Shown piece by piece: positions 21,710 through 34,083 of a stretch of DNA of 64,000 bases. Source of the stretch: Hericium rajendrae (taxonomy: Eukaryota; Basidiomycota; Agaricomycetes; Russulales; Hericiaceae). Positions within the stretch are counted from its first letter, which is position 1. Every line of letters starts with the position of its first letter. The translations under genes were made by a program, and so were the position numbers. The notes beneath the pieces are model-generated. The model searched no databases. It was not told where the DNA came from and worked only from the letters and a program-made list of their open reading frames with translations. The DNA lies in assembly GCA_033439255.1 (NCBI GenBank), contig CM065878.1, positions 3,968,001 to 4,032,000 of the forward strand, given 5' to 3'.

Positions 21710-24070
21710 TTACGCGTTCCCTGCAACCGTCAAACCGTCCTGCTCTCTCAACGATCCAGCGGACCTCTGACTTCCATCCAGATCTCTACGACCCTCTCCG
21801 CAATCCTCCTTCCCCCGCCTTATCCAAGCCATGAGCTGCGCGAAAAGCGGCCTATCACCAGTGTATATGAACGCTAACACAAGCGCGACAGACAACAAGC
21901 CGATGGCGAGGACGTTCAGCGCCATCCAACCGCGTGCGACGTGTTGGTAAATCTATACCCAGTTAGTATGGTTGATCAAAGGTAGAAGAAGGAGTGTTTA
22001 CCTCGCCACCGACGATAGGACCCACTATCGCAATAGGAGTGAGATGGGGAAAAGAGATATTTGAGATCTGCAACATACCACAAGATCCTATCCCATAGGC
22101 AGATTATACGCTCCGTACGAGTGGGCATCTACGCCGCGCCAGCGTCATAATCACGAACAAGACACAGGGAGGAGAAGGCTCACATCCGACACCGTCCAGT
22201 TTCGTCGTGACCACTGCCAACTCCCTCGTAAGTGGTGCAAGCACCGCCGCTGTGAAGAAACCTATTCGGACGTTTAGCCGTGGAAGAAATAATTGACGTC
22301 AGAAGGAACACTCACTTTCTATTGCAAACGCCACGATGAAAAGCGCTAGTTTCCCTTCGATAATGACGATGCCCCACCAGGGCAGCGCAACAATCAGACA
22401 TCCGAGGATGACCCATTCTGAACCCCATCTGTCTGAAAGCAAGCCTGCGAGGGGTGTTGCTGGTAGCTTATCAGGTATGTCACGGTTTTGACTTAGGGAG
22501 CGGCTTACAGACGAGGACAGGCACGACGGCTGCGATGAAAACGAGCCCGGCTTTGGATGAATTGAGGCCCCACACGTGCTCCAGGTGTAGCGTAATAACT
22601 GTTTCTTGGCTACTGTACACGGTTCTAAAAAGTTGGCGAGTGAGCTTTGCGACCATGACTGCATGGAAATATGGTACGTACCCAAAGATGAGAACGTTGA
22701 TGACCGTTGCACCAGCTCGAGCAGACTTCATAAGTTTCCACATGACGTCCATAAAGGATATTCTCGGCGATGCAGGACTAGTTGAAGGTGCTGAAACTTT
22801 GCTAACTGCAGAGGATTCGCCATTGTCCGATGCCTTGGCGGATGAAGACCCGGCCGTCGACGCGCCTGGAGCGGCTGTAAGACCATTGGCAGCCTTCTCT
22901 TCCACTACTATATTTTCTACGGGACCAGGGGAAACGGAAGGCGCTTTTTCCTCATCTGCCTCGGTGCTGACAAGTGCAGCAGCGGGATCGACGCCCCACA
23001 GACGCGCATCCCGGGGCTCGATGATAAGCAGGCGGCCGACGAGGTCGACGAAGGTGACGATCATGCTGAATATGAAAGGCGCGCGGACGCCAAAACGGCC
23101 ATACAGGGCACCTCCAACAGGAGGACCGATAAGGAGCCTGGCGTGAGGTCAGCATCGGCCGAGCTGTGTACGTGGAATGGTGGATTACCCTACTGGCAAA
23201 CCGGCCATGGCCATGCCTAGTTGCCCTGTGGTCATCGTCAGTTTCTGAAGAGTATGTAGACAATAGCTGACGTACTCCCAATCAGCGCCTCTGGCGTAAC
23301 ATCGCACCTGTGTAGCAGTTAAGATACGATATGTTCACACTGCACATGCGGGATCTTACAGAAGTGCCAGACCGACGACCCAAACCACGGAGGAGCTAAT
23401 GCCCTGGATCACTCGTGCAAGGGCCATGACCCAATACTTCGGTGCTTCCATGAGCATGACCTGCGCACCGAGGAGGACAATCAGACCCAATATTAAGGGC
23501 ATCTGCCGCGAATTGTATCTCTCGGAGTACCAAGCGATGGGGGGTGTTGCTGAGGTATGGTCAGAACTTTAACGTTAGTATGAAGAGGCGAGTTTACTTA
23601 CAAAGACGAGACCTCCTGACTGATATCAGACCATGTCAGCTTCGGAACAAGGTCTATACAAAGTAAGAAATCATACGAATGCGAAAAGAAGATATCCGAC
23701 TAGAGCAGAGACATGACGATAACCTCTCCTTTCGAGTTCGAACGGAAAGACGGGGATAACCACCGAGTAGACTATGAGGTCAGTCGTGATACCTAAGACG
23801 AGTTGTTGATGGGGTGGGTCATTTCATCACAGGAAAAACAGACGCACCCAAGCCGACCACTGTCCGAAAATATCATAAAATGAGATGATGATCTCTCGAA
23901 AATTGCAGCGACGCACCCAAGGTCACGAACCAGATAGAGGATCGCCATTTGAGTCCCCAAGGCCGGTATCGCTCGAGCTCCGAGGGATGCGAGGCGAGAT
24001 ATGCCCTGATCGACGCAGGAGGTAGAAGGCGTCTAAATGCACTTACAATAGCATAAATATGCGCCCGCAT
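21710..24070 (-). CDS. Major facilitator superfamily transporter, tandem copy 1
   Basis: Twelve-helix MFS (DHA1-like, drug:H+ antiporter type) membrane transporter; substrate unknown. The N-terminus MRAHIYAIVSAFRRLLPP leads to WGLKWRSSIWFVTLG before helix 1. TDLIVYSVVIPVFPFELE, ALVGYLLFAF, TPPIAWYSERYNSRQMPLIL and IQGISSSVVWVVGLALL follow, then IGPPVGGALYGRFGVRAPFI in the first half. A central loop of about 90 Ala/Ser/Glu-rich residues precedes SSQETVITLHLEHVWGLNSS and the motif-A-like LAGLLSDRWGSEWV, then IIEGKLALFIVAFAIE. It ends with GWMALNVLAIGLLSVALVL and a hydrophilic tail. About a dozen short introns. Relative to copy 2 it has one extra base just after the conserved GAYLCY/HIYAI stretch, so its true start is uncertain. 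It is a head-to-tail duplicate of the next gene, similar throughout including the promoter. Confidence 0.85.
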
Positions 24071-24721
24071 CCTGAAAGACTAAACCGGTGCCATACCTGA
24101 ACATCCCGTGAAAAATGGATGGCTCTACACTTGCTGGAGCCTGTTTGACGAGAGGGTCGTACTGTACAACTTGAATGTTGGGAAGCCATTCAAAATGTAG
24201 AGAGTGAATAAGGCGAGCCAGGGATCCATTAATGTGAGACAACACTGAAACAGCCGACTCACTGGAACCGGACGACCGATCCTGCCAGCCTCCACGTCAT
24301 CGGATCGGGCCCGGAGGCATCATGATCAGATCTCGATCAGGAACGAAGCCAGTAGCTTCGCTACGTCATTCCAATGCCAACTCAACGCCCGCTGCGGAGT
24401 TGTGATATTTCCTACTTCTCTTCATCGTCGAACATCACAGGGATCGAATCCCAATGACATTAGAATCGGTTGAGCTAGGATTTCGCCGGTCATAGAGATG
24501 CTTGATCCCTTGATGCAAACCTGAGACTCCAGGCTTGAAGCTTGATGCATCAATAAAGCAGAAGCGGGTGTAAATCGCGAATTGGGCTGATGTATTGAGC
24601 TTCGTGAGTGGGCATTCTATCTGCTTTATCCGATCCTGAACTGAATATCATTAAGTATAAGAAAACCATGATCACCTCGCTACATACTCCCAGACGCCAG
24701 CCCATCTTGCTCAGTGGGCCT
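24071..24721. promoter_or_regulatory. Promoter of MFS copy 1 and 3' end of MFS copy 2
   Basis: About 650 bp. The right-hand side of copy 1's start, 24295-24450, matches the region upstream of copy 2 (27190-27350), including the shared block CAGATCTCGATCAGGAACGA and a GGAGGCATCAT just before it. This shows that the duplication included the promoter, and these blocks are candidate regulatory sites. The palindrome TTGATGCATCAA lies at 24542-24553. Confidence 0.5.
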
Positions 24722-27038
24722 CTACACCGCATCCGAATCCCCGTGAGTTTCTTCTCCGATTTTATCCACCAGCCTGAGCCACGCGACGAACCGTGCAAAA
24801 AGCGGTCGCTCGCCCGAGTATACGAGGGCTAAGACCACCGAGACGCATATCATGCCGATGGCGAGGACATTTAGCGCCATCCAGCCGCGTCCGACGTGTT
24901 GAAAGATCTGCGCTCAGTCAGTTTGGAAGATTCAATAGTAGGAAGGAGGATATGTACCTGGCCTCCAATGATAGGACCGACTGAAACGAGATGAGTCAAG
25001 CCGAGGGAAAGAAGATCTGCGACGTACCACAAGATCCTATCCCGTATGCAAGATTATATGCTCCGTACGAATGGGCATCTGTGCGCACCAGTATCATAAC
25101 CAGAAAAGGTAACAAAACGAACGAGACGTACACCCAACGCCGTCCAGCTTCATCGTGACCACCGCCAGCTCCCTCGTCAGCGGCGCAAGCACCGAGGCCG
25201 TGAAGAAACCTGCGCATCACTCAGCTGCAGAAGCCAACTTTAGAGGAACGTCGCCCACTCTCTATGGCAAACGCCACGATGAAAAGCGCGAGCTTCCCCT
25301 CGATAATGACGATGCCCCACCAGGGCAGCGCGAGCACAAGACATCCGACCGTGATCCATTCCGCGCCCTGCCTGTCGGATAGCCAGCCGGCAAGGGGAGA
25401 TGCTGCGGCTCACGGGTCAGGGAAGCGCGTAGGACTTCTAAATTATGAGGAACGCACAGAAGAGGACGGGAACGACAGCTGCGATGAAGACCAAGCCCGC
25501 CTTGGACGCGTTGAGGCTCCACACGCGCTGAAGGTGCAGCGCAAGGACTGTTTCTTGGCTGCTGTACACGGTTCTGGAAAGATGGTCAGATTTGGGACCA
25601 TGGATGCATGAAATAAAGTGTGCGGACCCATAGATCAGGATATTGATTAGCGTGGCTACGGCTCGAGAAGACCTCGTCAGTTTCATCATGACTTGCACCA
25701 AGGAGACTTTCGGGGCGCAGAAGCAGCTGAAGATGCCGATAAATTGCTGACTGCAGAGGGTTCGCCGTGGTCCGATGCCTTGGCTGTTGGAGAACCAGCC
25801 GCCGATGGGCCTTCTGCCTTAGAATCACCGGTTGATTTTTCTTCCACTATTTCATCGCCCACGGTGCCACGGAAACCGGAAGACGACTTTTCCACGTCGG
25901 CCTCGGTGCTGACGAGTGCAGCAGCGGGATCGACGCCCCACAAACGCGCATCCCGGGGCTCGATGATGAGCAGTCGGCCGAGGACATCGATGAAGGTGAT
26001 GAGGATGCTGAATATGAACGGAGCGCGAAAGCCGAAGCGGCTGTACAGGGCACCTCCAACGGGGGGCCGACGAGAAGCCTGGCGTGATATTAGCATCGAC
26101 CGAACGGAGGATGTGGAGTGGGAGTTACCCAATTGGCAGGCCGGACATGGCTATGCCTAGCTGTCCTGTAGTCTTCATCAGTCTCTGACGCCCGCAAAGA
26201 CAAAAATCCACGCACTCCCGATCAATGCCTCTGGTGTAACGTCGCACCTGTGCGGCAATTAAAATACGCTTATATTGCACTTGCAGGATCTTACAGAAGT
26301 GCCAGACCGACGACCCAGACCATGGAGGAACTGATACCCTGGATCACTCGCGCAAGGGCCATAACCCAGTACGTCGGTGCTTCCATGAGCATGACCTGCG
26401 AGCCGAGGAGGACAGTCAAGCCTAGTATCAAGGGCATCTGGCGCGAGTTGTATTTCTCGGAGTGCCATGCGATAGGGGGGGTTGCTGACCATACGATTAG
26501 CACTGGGAGGGGAACCGACAGGCCAATTCGCTTACAGAAGACGAGACCCCCTGACTGAAATCAGCTAATGTAAGCATTGGAGCAGGGTTGAATACAGAGA
26601 AGTAACCCATACGAATGCGAAAAGAAGATATCCAACCAAAGCAGAGACATTGTTGTAGCCCTTCTTCTCGAGTTCGAAAGGGAAGACAGGTATGACGACC
26701 GAGTAGACTATGAGGTCAGTAGTAATACCTGAGACCATTCGTCTGATGAGAAGAGTGATTTTTATCGAGTGGACAGTCGCACCCATGCCAACCACTGTCG
26801 AAAAATGTCATAAGATGGGCCACAATCATTTCGAAGTTTGCACTGACATACCCAACGTCACAAACCAGATAGAGGACCGCCATTCGAGTCCCCAAGGCCG
26901 ATGCCGTTCAATCTCCGAGGGATGCGAGGCAAGGAAGGATCTGATCGACGCAGGAGGTAGAAGACGTCTCAATGCACTAAGATAGCATAAATATGCGCCC
27001 ATATCTTGAAAGACAACACCCTTGCCATACCTGGACAT
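24722..27038 (-). CDS. Major facilitator superfamily transporter, tandem copy 2
   Basis: Paralogue of the neighbouring MFS gene with the same exon plan. It begins MSRYGKGVVFQDMGAYLCYL and RRLLPPASIRSFLASHPSE, then WRSSIWFVTLG, TDLIVYSVVIPVFPFELEKK, TPPIAWHSEKYNSRQMPLIL, IQGISSSMVWVVGLALL, PVGGALYSRFGFRAPFIF, a Ser/Ala/Glu-rich central loop, SSQETVLALHLQRVWSLNAS, IIEGKLALFIVAFAIE and GWMALNVLAIGMICVSVVLA, ending GDSDAV. At the G6 run at 26061-26066 it is one base shorter than copy 1, which shifts the frame just before PVGGAL. Either a homopolymer sequencing error or a disabling mutation in a redundant copy; the rest of the frame is well kept, which favours an error. Substrate unknown; predicted plasma or vacuolar membrane. 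Confidence 0.82.
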
Positions 27039-27391
27039 GATTCCGAATATAATTGGGTCTACACTTGCTGAACCCTTTCCAAGAAAATATACTTTACAAG
27101 CTCATCAATCCATCCAGCGAGAAGGCAATAAAACAGGACAAGATTCCCTGACAATGACAGGAGAAACTAAGTCGAAAGTATTCAAAAGCACTGGCATCGA
27201 TATCGAGCCCGGAGGCATCATCAGATCTCGATCAGGAACGAAGCTAATAGCCCCGTTACGTCATCCAGCACTGACTCAACGCCTGCGGCGAGGAACCGAT
27301 ATCTGCTCAACCTGTCTTCCGTCGAATATCACAGGATTCATCCTGTATTGTATCGCACGACTTTCAAAGTAAATCACCAAAAACAGCGCAG
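27039..27391. promoter_or_regulatory. Divergent promoter, MFS copy 2 and DNA glycosylase
   Basis: 353 bp between divergent starts. The left two thirds match the promoter of MFS copy 1 (block at 27207-27245 against 24309-24350), so the duplicated unit ends close to the glycosylase start. Confidence 0.5.
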
Positions 27392-29087
27392 ATGCCGGAA
27401 CTGCCAGGTCGGTCTGGACTCCCACGTTTTGATACTCTATCTAAGGTCCCAACTAAACCAATGCAATTGTGTGCAATTTCAGAGGTTGAAAGAGCCGCGA
27501 ACTTGTTGCGCGATGTCGCTTTGGGCAAGAAGATTGAGAAAGTAGAAACCTCAGAGGATAACCTTGTATTCTCAGATATCACTCACACCGAATTCGTACG
27601 GCATTTCATCGTCAACGATTATGGTGTTTTGAACTGAACCTTCAACAGGCCAAAGAACTTACAGGCCGTACTGTCAAGAATGTCGGGCGATATGGTACGC
27701 AAAGCACCACGTCCCGTATAATTGTATGGTGGCAGATGGTTCCTGGTAATTGAACGAAGCGCAGGTAAGGCATTTTATATGGAGCTGGACGGAGATGGCA
27801 GAAATCCGGTCTTTCATTTCGGCATGACTGGAATGCTCCAGGTAGATATACGCCGCCTTTAAGTTCTAAGTAAATCACACCGATCGCAGTCATGCCTCTG
27901 TCTTTCATAGGTGAAAGGCAAAAAATTGATGCACTACAGAGAAGGTCCGCGAAAAGAGTCGGCAGATTGGCCTCCGCGTTATATGAAGGCAAGCACATGG
28001 CTCCCATTCCCATCTTCCAAGCGTCTTAAATCCGGATGCACACCAGTTCGTCCTCCACCTTTCCGACCCCAACACATCTTCTTCAATCGAAATTGCCTTT
28101 CTTGATGCGCGCCGCCTCGGCGCATTCGTCTGTGCACCTCGCCGCTCACGGAGCCGCCCATATCGACCATGGGCTTCGACCCGCTCCTGTCCATGCCTGA
28201 CTTTGAAGACTTTAAGAAGGGTGTGTTGAAGCGGTCATGTCCTATCAAAGCGCTTTTGCTCGACCAGTCGTTCAGCGCCGGCGTCGGAAACTGGGTCGCA
28301 GGTCAGTTCTTCTCGACGTCTATCTTGTGCTTTTTCGATAATGCTGATTGGGCGCTCAGAGATGAAATCTTATACCATGCTAGAATCCACCCTGAACAGC
28401 GTTGCAACACGCTCTCCGAGAAGCAGTTGCGGGCGCTTTATCATCAGACGGCAGAAGTCCCTCGGATCGCGGTCGAGGCCAATGCGGACGACTCCAAGTT
28501 CCCAGAGGACTGGCTCTTTCGGCACAGATGGGTAAGTGTGCTCCTTTTACTCTGTTCGTCATCGCAAGTGTGCTGACTGTTTTATCTGCCAGGAGAAAGG
28601 CAAGAAAAAGAAGAACGCGAAGGAGGTCGAACCGCTGCTGCTGGTAATTATACTCTGAGACCGATTTGTGTTGTGCTAAGGGTTCTGTCTATAGGCGTCT
28701 GGCAAAAGAGCGACCATCAAATGGCTTACTGTAGGCGGGCGCACGTCCGCATACGTTGCAGAGTTGCAAAAATTGCCATCGAGGTCTCACTTACCGGCGA
28801 GTGCAAAGGATGAAGCAGAAGACGTTGGCGAGGAAAGCGACTTGACTCCGTTGTCGGCGTCGGACACAGAGGTGGTGGTGGGTACGTCCATTCCGAAAAG
28901 CCGTAAGCGCAAGGTATGTGCCAAGTTCACGTGTGCTGCGTCGATGTTAGACAATTCTGACGCGGAGCAGGCAAAGGTCGTGAAGCAGTCAACTGGCAAA
29001 GTCTCCAAACGATCGAGACATTTTGAGGATAAAGTTGAGAAGAAAGCAGCGAGCACAACTAGGAAAACAAGACGGAAGGCATCTTAA
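27392..29087 (+). CDS. Fpg/Nei-family DNA glycosylase
   Basis: Base-excision repair enzyme that removes oxidised bases and cuts the abasic strand, in the nucleus. The mature N-terminus is MPELP joined across an intron to EVERAANLL, giving the invariant Pro2 nucleophile with Glu3 and Glu6 after Met removal. Next come GRTVKNVGRYGKCFYMELD with the conserved Lys, FHFGMTGMLQVKG, IAFLDARRLGAF and DPLLSMPDFEDF. The helix-two-turn-helix reads LLLDQSFSAGVGNWVADEIL and HPEQRCNTLS. No C-terminal zinc finger, as in fungal and plant FPG/MMH proteins. The tail is long, Lys/Ser-rich and likely disordered (KSRKRKAKVVKQSTGKVSK), with nuclear-localisation character. About seven introns. It converges on UTP5, 74 bp apart. 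Confidence 0.9.
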
Positions 29088-29161
29088 ACACCATACAGTA
29101 GATACCTTTAAGATCATGCTACAGTATAGCTTACCCATATATTAATGCAACGTATGTACTT

Positions 29162-31607
29162 TTAATCGCTTTCCTCGCTGCCTTCGTCTTCCGACTCCTC
29201 CGCCTCATCGTCGATGAACCCATTCAATGTCGGCCCATCCTCGTCACCCTCGTCATCCTCACTATCGTCCTCGTCCTCAAAGACGCCCTCCTCCAAATCA
29301 TCTTCGTCCTCGTCTTCGTCGCTCTCCCCACCCAACTCTACATCCTCAATACTGCCCGCCTCGCTCCCCACCTCAACCTCGACGTCCATCCCATCCTCGC
29401 CTTCCTCCTCGCTTTCACCCTCGATGTACACCCTCGCCTCGCGTCCACCGGCCGCCTTGCCCTTCTTCGCCTTCTCAGGCTGCGCCACAGGTGCAGGTGC
29501 TGCCGACGAGCGCAGCTCGATCTGCTGCAGGACCATGTCGAGCCGGCCAGAGAGCCCCAGAGCGACTCCTGCAGCGCCATGCGCGTCGTCAGCGTCGCAT
29601 GCAGCCCCGACAGCCGCGCAACCAGATCCGGCATCTACACAACTCCATCAGTCCCAACCCATTTAAAGATACGACTCGTTACTCACAGTCATGAGATGCC
29701 CGCTATGCACGACCAGCACGGTCTTCACCCACCGCACAAGGCCCCCGGCACGCTGGCTTCCCGCCCCACCGCCGCCGCCCTTGCCCGTCCCCGCGCGCTT
29801 CCCGCGCCCGAGGCGCTCGACGCACGCATTCAGCAGCGGCACCGCGAGCTGCGGCGGTAGGCGGCGCACCGTCTCCGTGACGAGCCCCGCCTCCGTGTGG
29901 TTCAGGCACGTCTCGAGCAGGCGCGTGTCCGCCGAGTGCAGAGCCTGGATGAGCGTGCGCGTCAGCGTGATGCTCGACGGCGCCGCGCGGGGCTCGCGCG
30001 CGGGCTGCTCGTCGTCGGAGTCGGAGGGGGCGCCTGTGCGCGCGGCGCCGGGGTCGAGGGCGGTGAGGCGCTGTCCGAGGCTCAGCTCTGCGAGGTCGAC
30101 GTCGAGCGCGCCGGACGCGTCGGCCATGGTGATGTCGTCTGCGATGGCGTCCTGCCCGAGTGCGGTGCCGGAGCGCACGGCGAGGCGCGTGGACTCGGCG
30201 TAGCGCTTGTTGGTTGGGCCCTGGACGCCCTGGTCGGTGTCGAGCATATCTGTGCCGATGTCGCTGACGACGTTCACGTCCGGGATGAACTCGCCCGAGT
30301 CGTCCAGATATTGCTGGGGATGGATTATTTGTGATGGGATGCGAGGAGGAGTGGTTTGGACTTACGACGATGTCGAACACAGGGCGCACGCCGCCGACTA
30401 TCCGCGCAACCCGTATGCGGCCCTCCTCGTCGTGCATGAAAGATGCGGCGACCACCTTGACGGCCCCAGGAGTCCGCTTCGCAGATACAGTGACTGTTGA
30501 CCGTGGCTCGAGCGAGGAGACTTTAGATTTCGACTTCTTGCTCGATGCCGAGGCAGCCAAGTCGCTTGAAGGCGAGAAAACCGAAATCCGGCCAGAGGCT
30601 GATAGCACGAGCAGATTGTGCTTCTCAGCACTGGATACCGATATTTGTCGGGCGTCGGAGTCCAGAGGGATGGAGGCGGACAGCTTGCCCTCTTTTGAAC
30701 CAGCATCTGGGACTTCCCAGAGACATACATGACGGTCGCGTTCGGCCATTGAGACGAATTGTTTTGAAGGCTTGCCCTCAAACTGTCCTGGTTGCCAATG
30801 CAGGAGGTGATGTTGGACGCATGGCCTGTAAATGTAGCCAGCTCGTCTGGTTCTAGAGACGTCGAGGATGAGATGGGACTTCGGCAGAAAGAAGTTTGAT
30901 GCTAGTGTGCGCCGCCAGAATATGGATGTGCTCATCATCCTCCGCCTCCGGATTTCTGCGCACGCTGATTGAAGTGAATGGTATCCGGTCACTGTCCTTC
31001 CAGCTTGCAAGATAATTGCTGTTCCGGGCGTCCCAGAGCCGTATTGAGCCATCCGCGCTCGATGTGTAGATGGTAGTCGAATTGTTTCCCGACGTCGAAA
31101 AGTCGAGCGAAAGGATAGCCGCGGTGCTAGACGGGTGTGACAATGTGCGCAGGACGCGTGCGTGGGAGGGGGAGAAAAGCAGGAGCGAGCCGTCCGACAG
31201 CCCGAGGACCACGACCTGGGGTGCATCCGAGCGCTCAGCAGCCTCACTCTGCGCAGCCAAGCTATTCCGCTTCTTCCGCTTCTTTTTTGGGACTCATCGC
31301 CGTCGATTAACGCGGATTTCTGGTTCTCGGATGGGTCAAACTGCGTCCAGGCGAGAGTCGTGATGCGCGCAGAATCTACGACATGTTCTGATATGCTCTG
31401 GCCCGTTACGGTGTCATATACGCGCAGCCGATGCTTGTCGATGGAGAGGGATATGTATGCGAAGAGGTCGCCTTTGGGCGAGAATGAGGACAGGGAGAAT
31501 GTGGAAGACGCATCTTCGACCACAGGTTGCGAGAGAGCCGAGGTCGATTGTGGTCGATTCTTCGGCGCTTTTGTGCGAGGTTTTTTGGATTTGGGTATGG
31601 AAGACAT
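29162..31607 (-). CDS. UTP5: U3 snoRNP/t-UTP subunit Utp5 (WDR43)
   Basis: Nucleolar WD-repeat protein of the t-UTP subcomplex that starts small-subunit processome assembly on pre-rRNA. The N-terminus MSSIPKSKKPRTKAPKNRP is basic; an in-frame ATG also lies at 31628. WD-like stretches include AYISLSIDKHRLRVYD, VVVLGLSDGSLLLFSPSHA, YTSSADGSIRLWDARNSNYL and RDRHVCLWEVPDAGSK. The C-terminal Utp12 domain reads ITLTRTLIQALHSADTRLLE, LVTETVRRLPPQLAVPLLNA and GGLVRWVKTVLVVHSGHLMT. The tail is highly acidic (Glu/Asp/Ser blocks) and ends GSEESD, as in WDR43. Two one-base slips in homopolymers break the frame, at the A6 run coding the KKKRKK stretch (31283-31288 on the plus strand) and at a G4 run before the SGRLDMVLQQI helix (29555-29558); both look like sequence errors. 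An essential gene in yeast. Confidence 0.9.
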
Positions 31608-32025
31608 ATCTGAAGCCTGAAAAGTCAAACAGAGTTGTTATCGTGACCAAATTATCACGCACCTTGTTGCTGCCCCGCTCAGCTCTGAGATGCTCTGCAC
31701 AAAAATTACGAGCGGCGTAAAGGCTGCGGAAAATGCCGAACGCGAGTCAAGGTTGCCATTTTTGGGCCTTTTGTGTTCAGTTGTCGATGCCGGTGCCCTC
31801 TGCTCGTCCTTATATGCCGCCCGCTCTCTGTTAACTCCTTTTCCTCCGTACCCCCACCATCTTTCCTCTCCATCCTTCAAGGATTAGAACTACGCCGTTT
31901 TCTTAAATTTTTGTTCCTCGTTCTCGCTACTCGTGTATCCATTTACGCGTCACACAGGAAGGAGTGTAAGATTGGATCCTCTGTATAAGTAATAGACTCG
32001 TACGGTATCACGACACGGAATCGCC
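31608..32025. promoter_or_regulatory. Divergent promoter, UTP5 and PHO85-like kinase
   Basis: About 420 bp of non-coding DNA between divergent starts. CT-rich stretches at 31840-31930 fall about 100-180 bp before the kinase ATG. No further feature recognised. Confidence 0.4.
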
Positions 32026-33532
<1,507 letters not shown>

Positions 33533-34083
33533 TGCAGTGTTTGGGGTGTCCTTTGGAAGTGGACATCGTTAGATCTCGTTTTGTGTCCCCTTCGTTTCTA
33601 CATCGGATCCATTGACTGTCCACCTTGCCTTTCTTTCCCATCATATGTATACCGGCTGTGTTTTCTGTCACTCTGTTCAGTACGAGTCATTCACCGTGGG
33701 CTTTTGTGCAATATTATGTACTTCGCAATCGACGTCCAACTGGAGCGTATTACTGGGATACTGTCACCCTTCCATCCCGATTAGAAAGCTTCACGTCCCG
33801 AATCTTCTATTGCAATCAAAACAAGACATACGTAGAGGATACAAATGGTACAAGGCATGCCGCACATCGTGTATATGATACAGCGAGATTGGTTATAAAA
33901 ATGTGCAGTAGCTAAATGAGACGGTGGACAATCAACCAAGAGCGTGGAAAGAAAAATGCGACATAGACATTAGAGCCCGGTGTCATACAACAGATTGACC
34001 GGAGATAGATGCGAGGGTGAAGATGATAAGTTAAGATATAATACGGATGATCAGCCGACGGGATAGGCGGGCGTGCGGGATCG
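33533..34083. other. Convergent intergenic region
   Basis: About 550 bp between the 3' ends of the kinase and the histidine kinase, moderately AT-rich. No gene; presumably both 3' untranslated regions and terminators. Confidence 0.4.

Noticed and set aside
24425-24480. tRNA-like boxes on the minus strand (TAGCTCAACCGATT and GGGATTCGATCCC)
   Set aside because: Spacing and flanks do not allow an acceptor stem or anticodon arm, and the homologous promoter of MFS copy 2 lacks the B-box-like part, so the match is chance.
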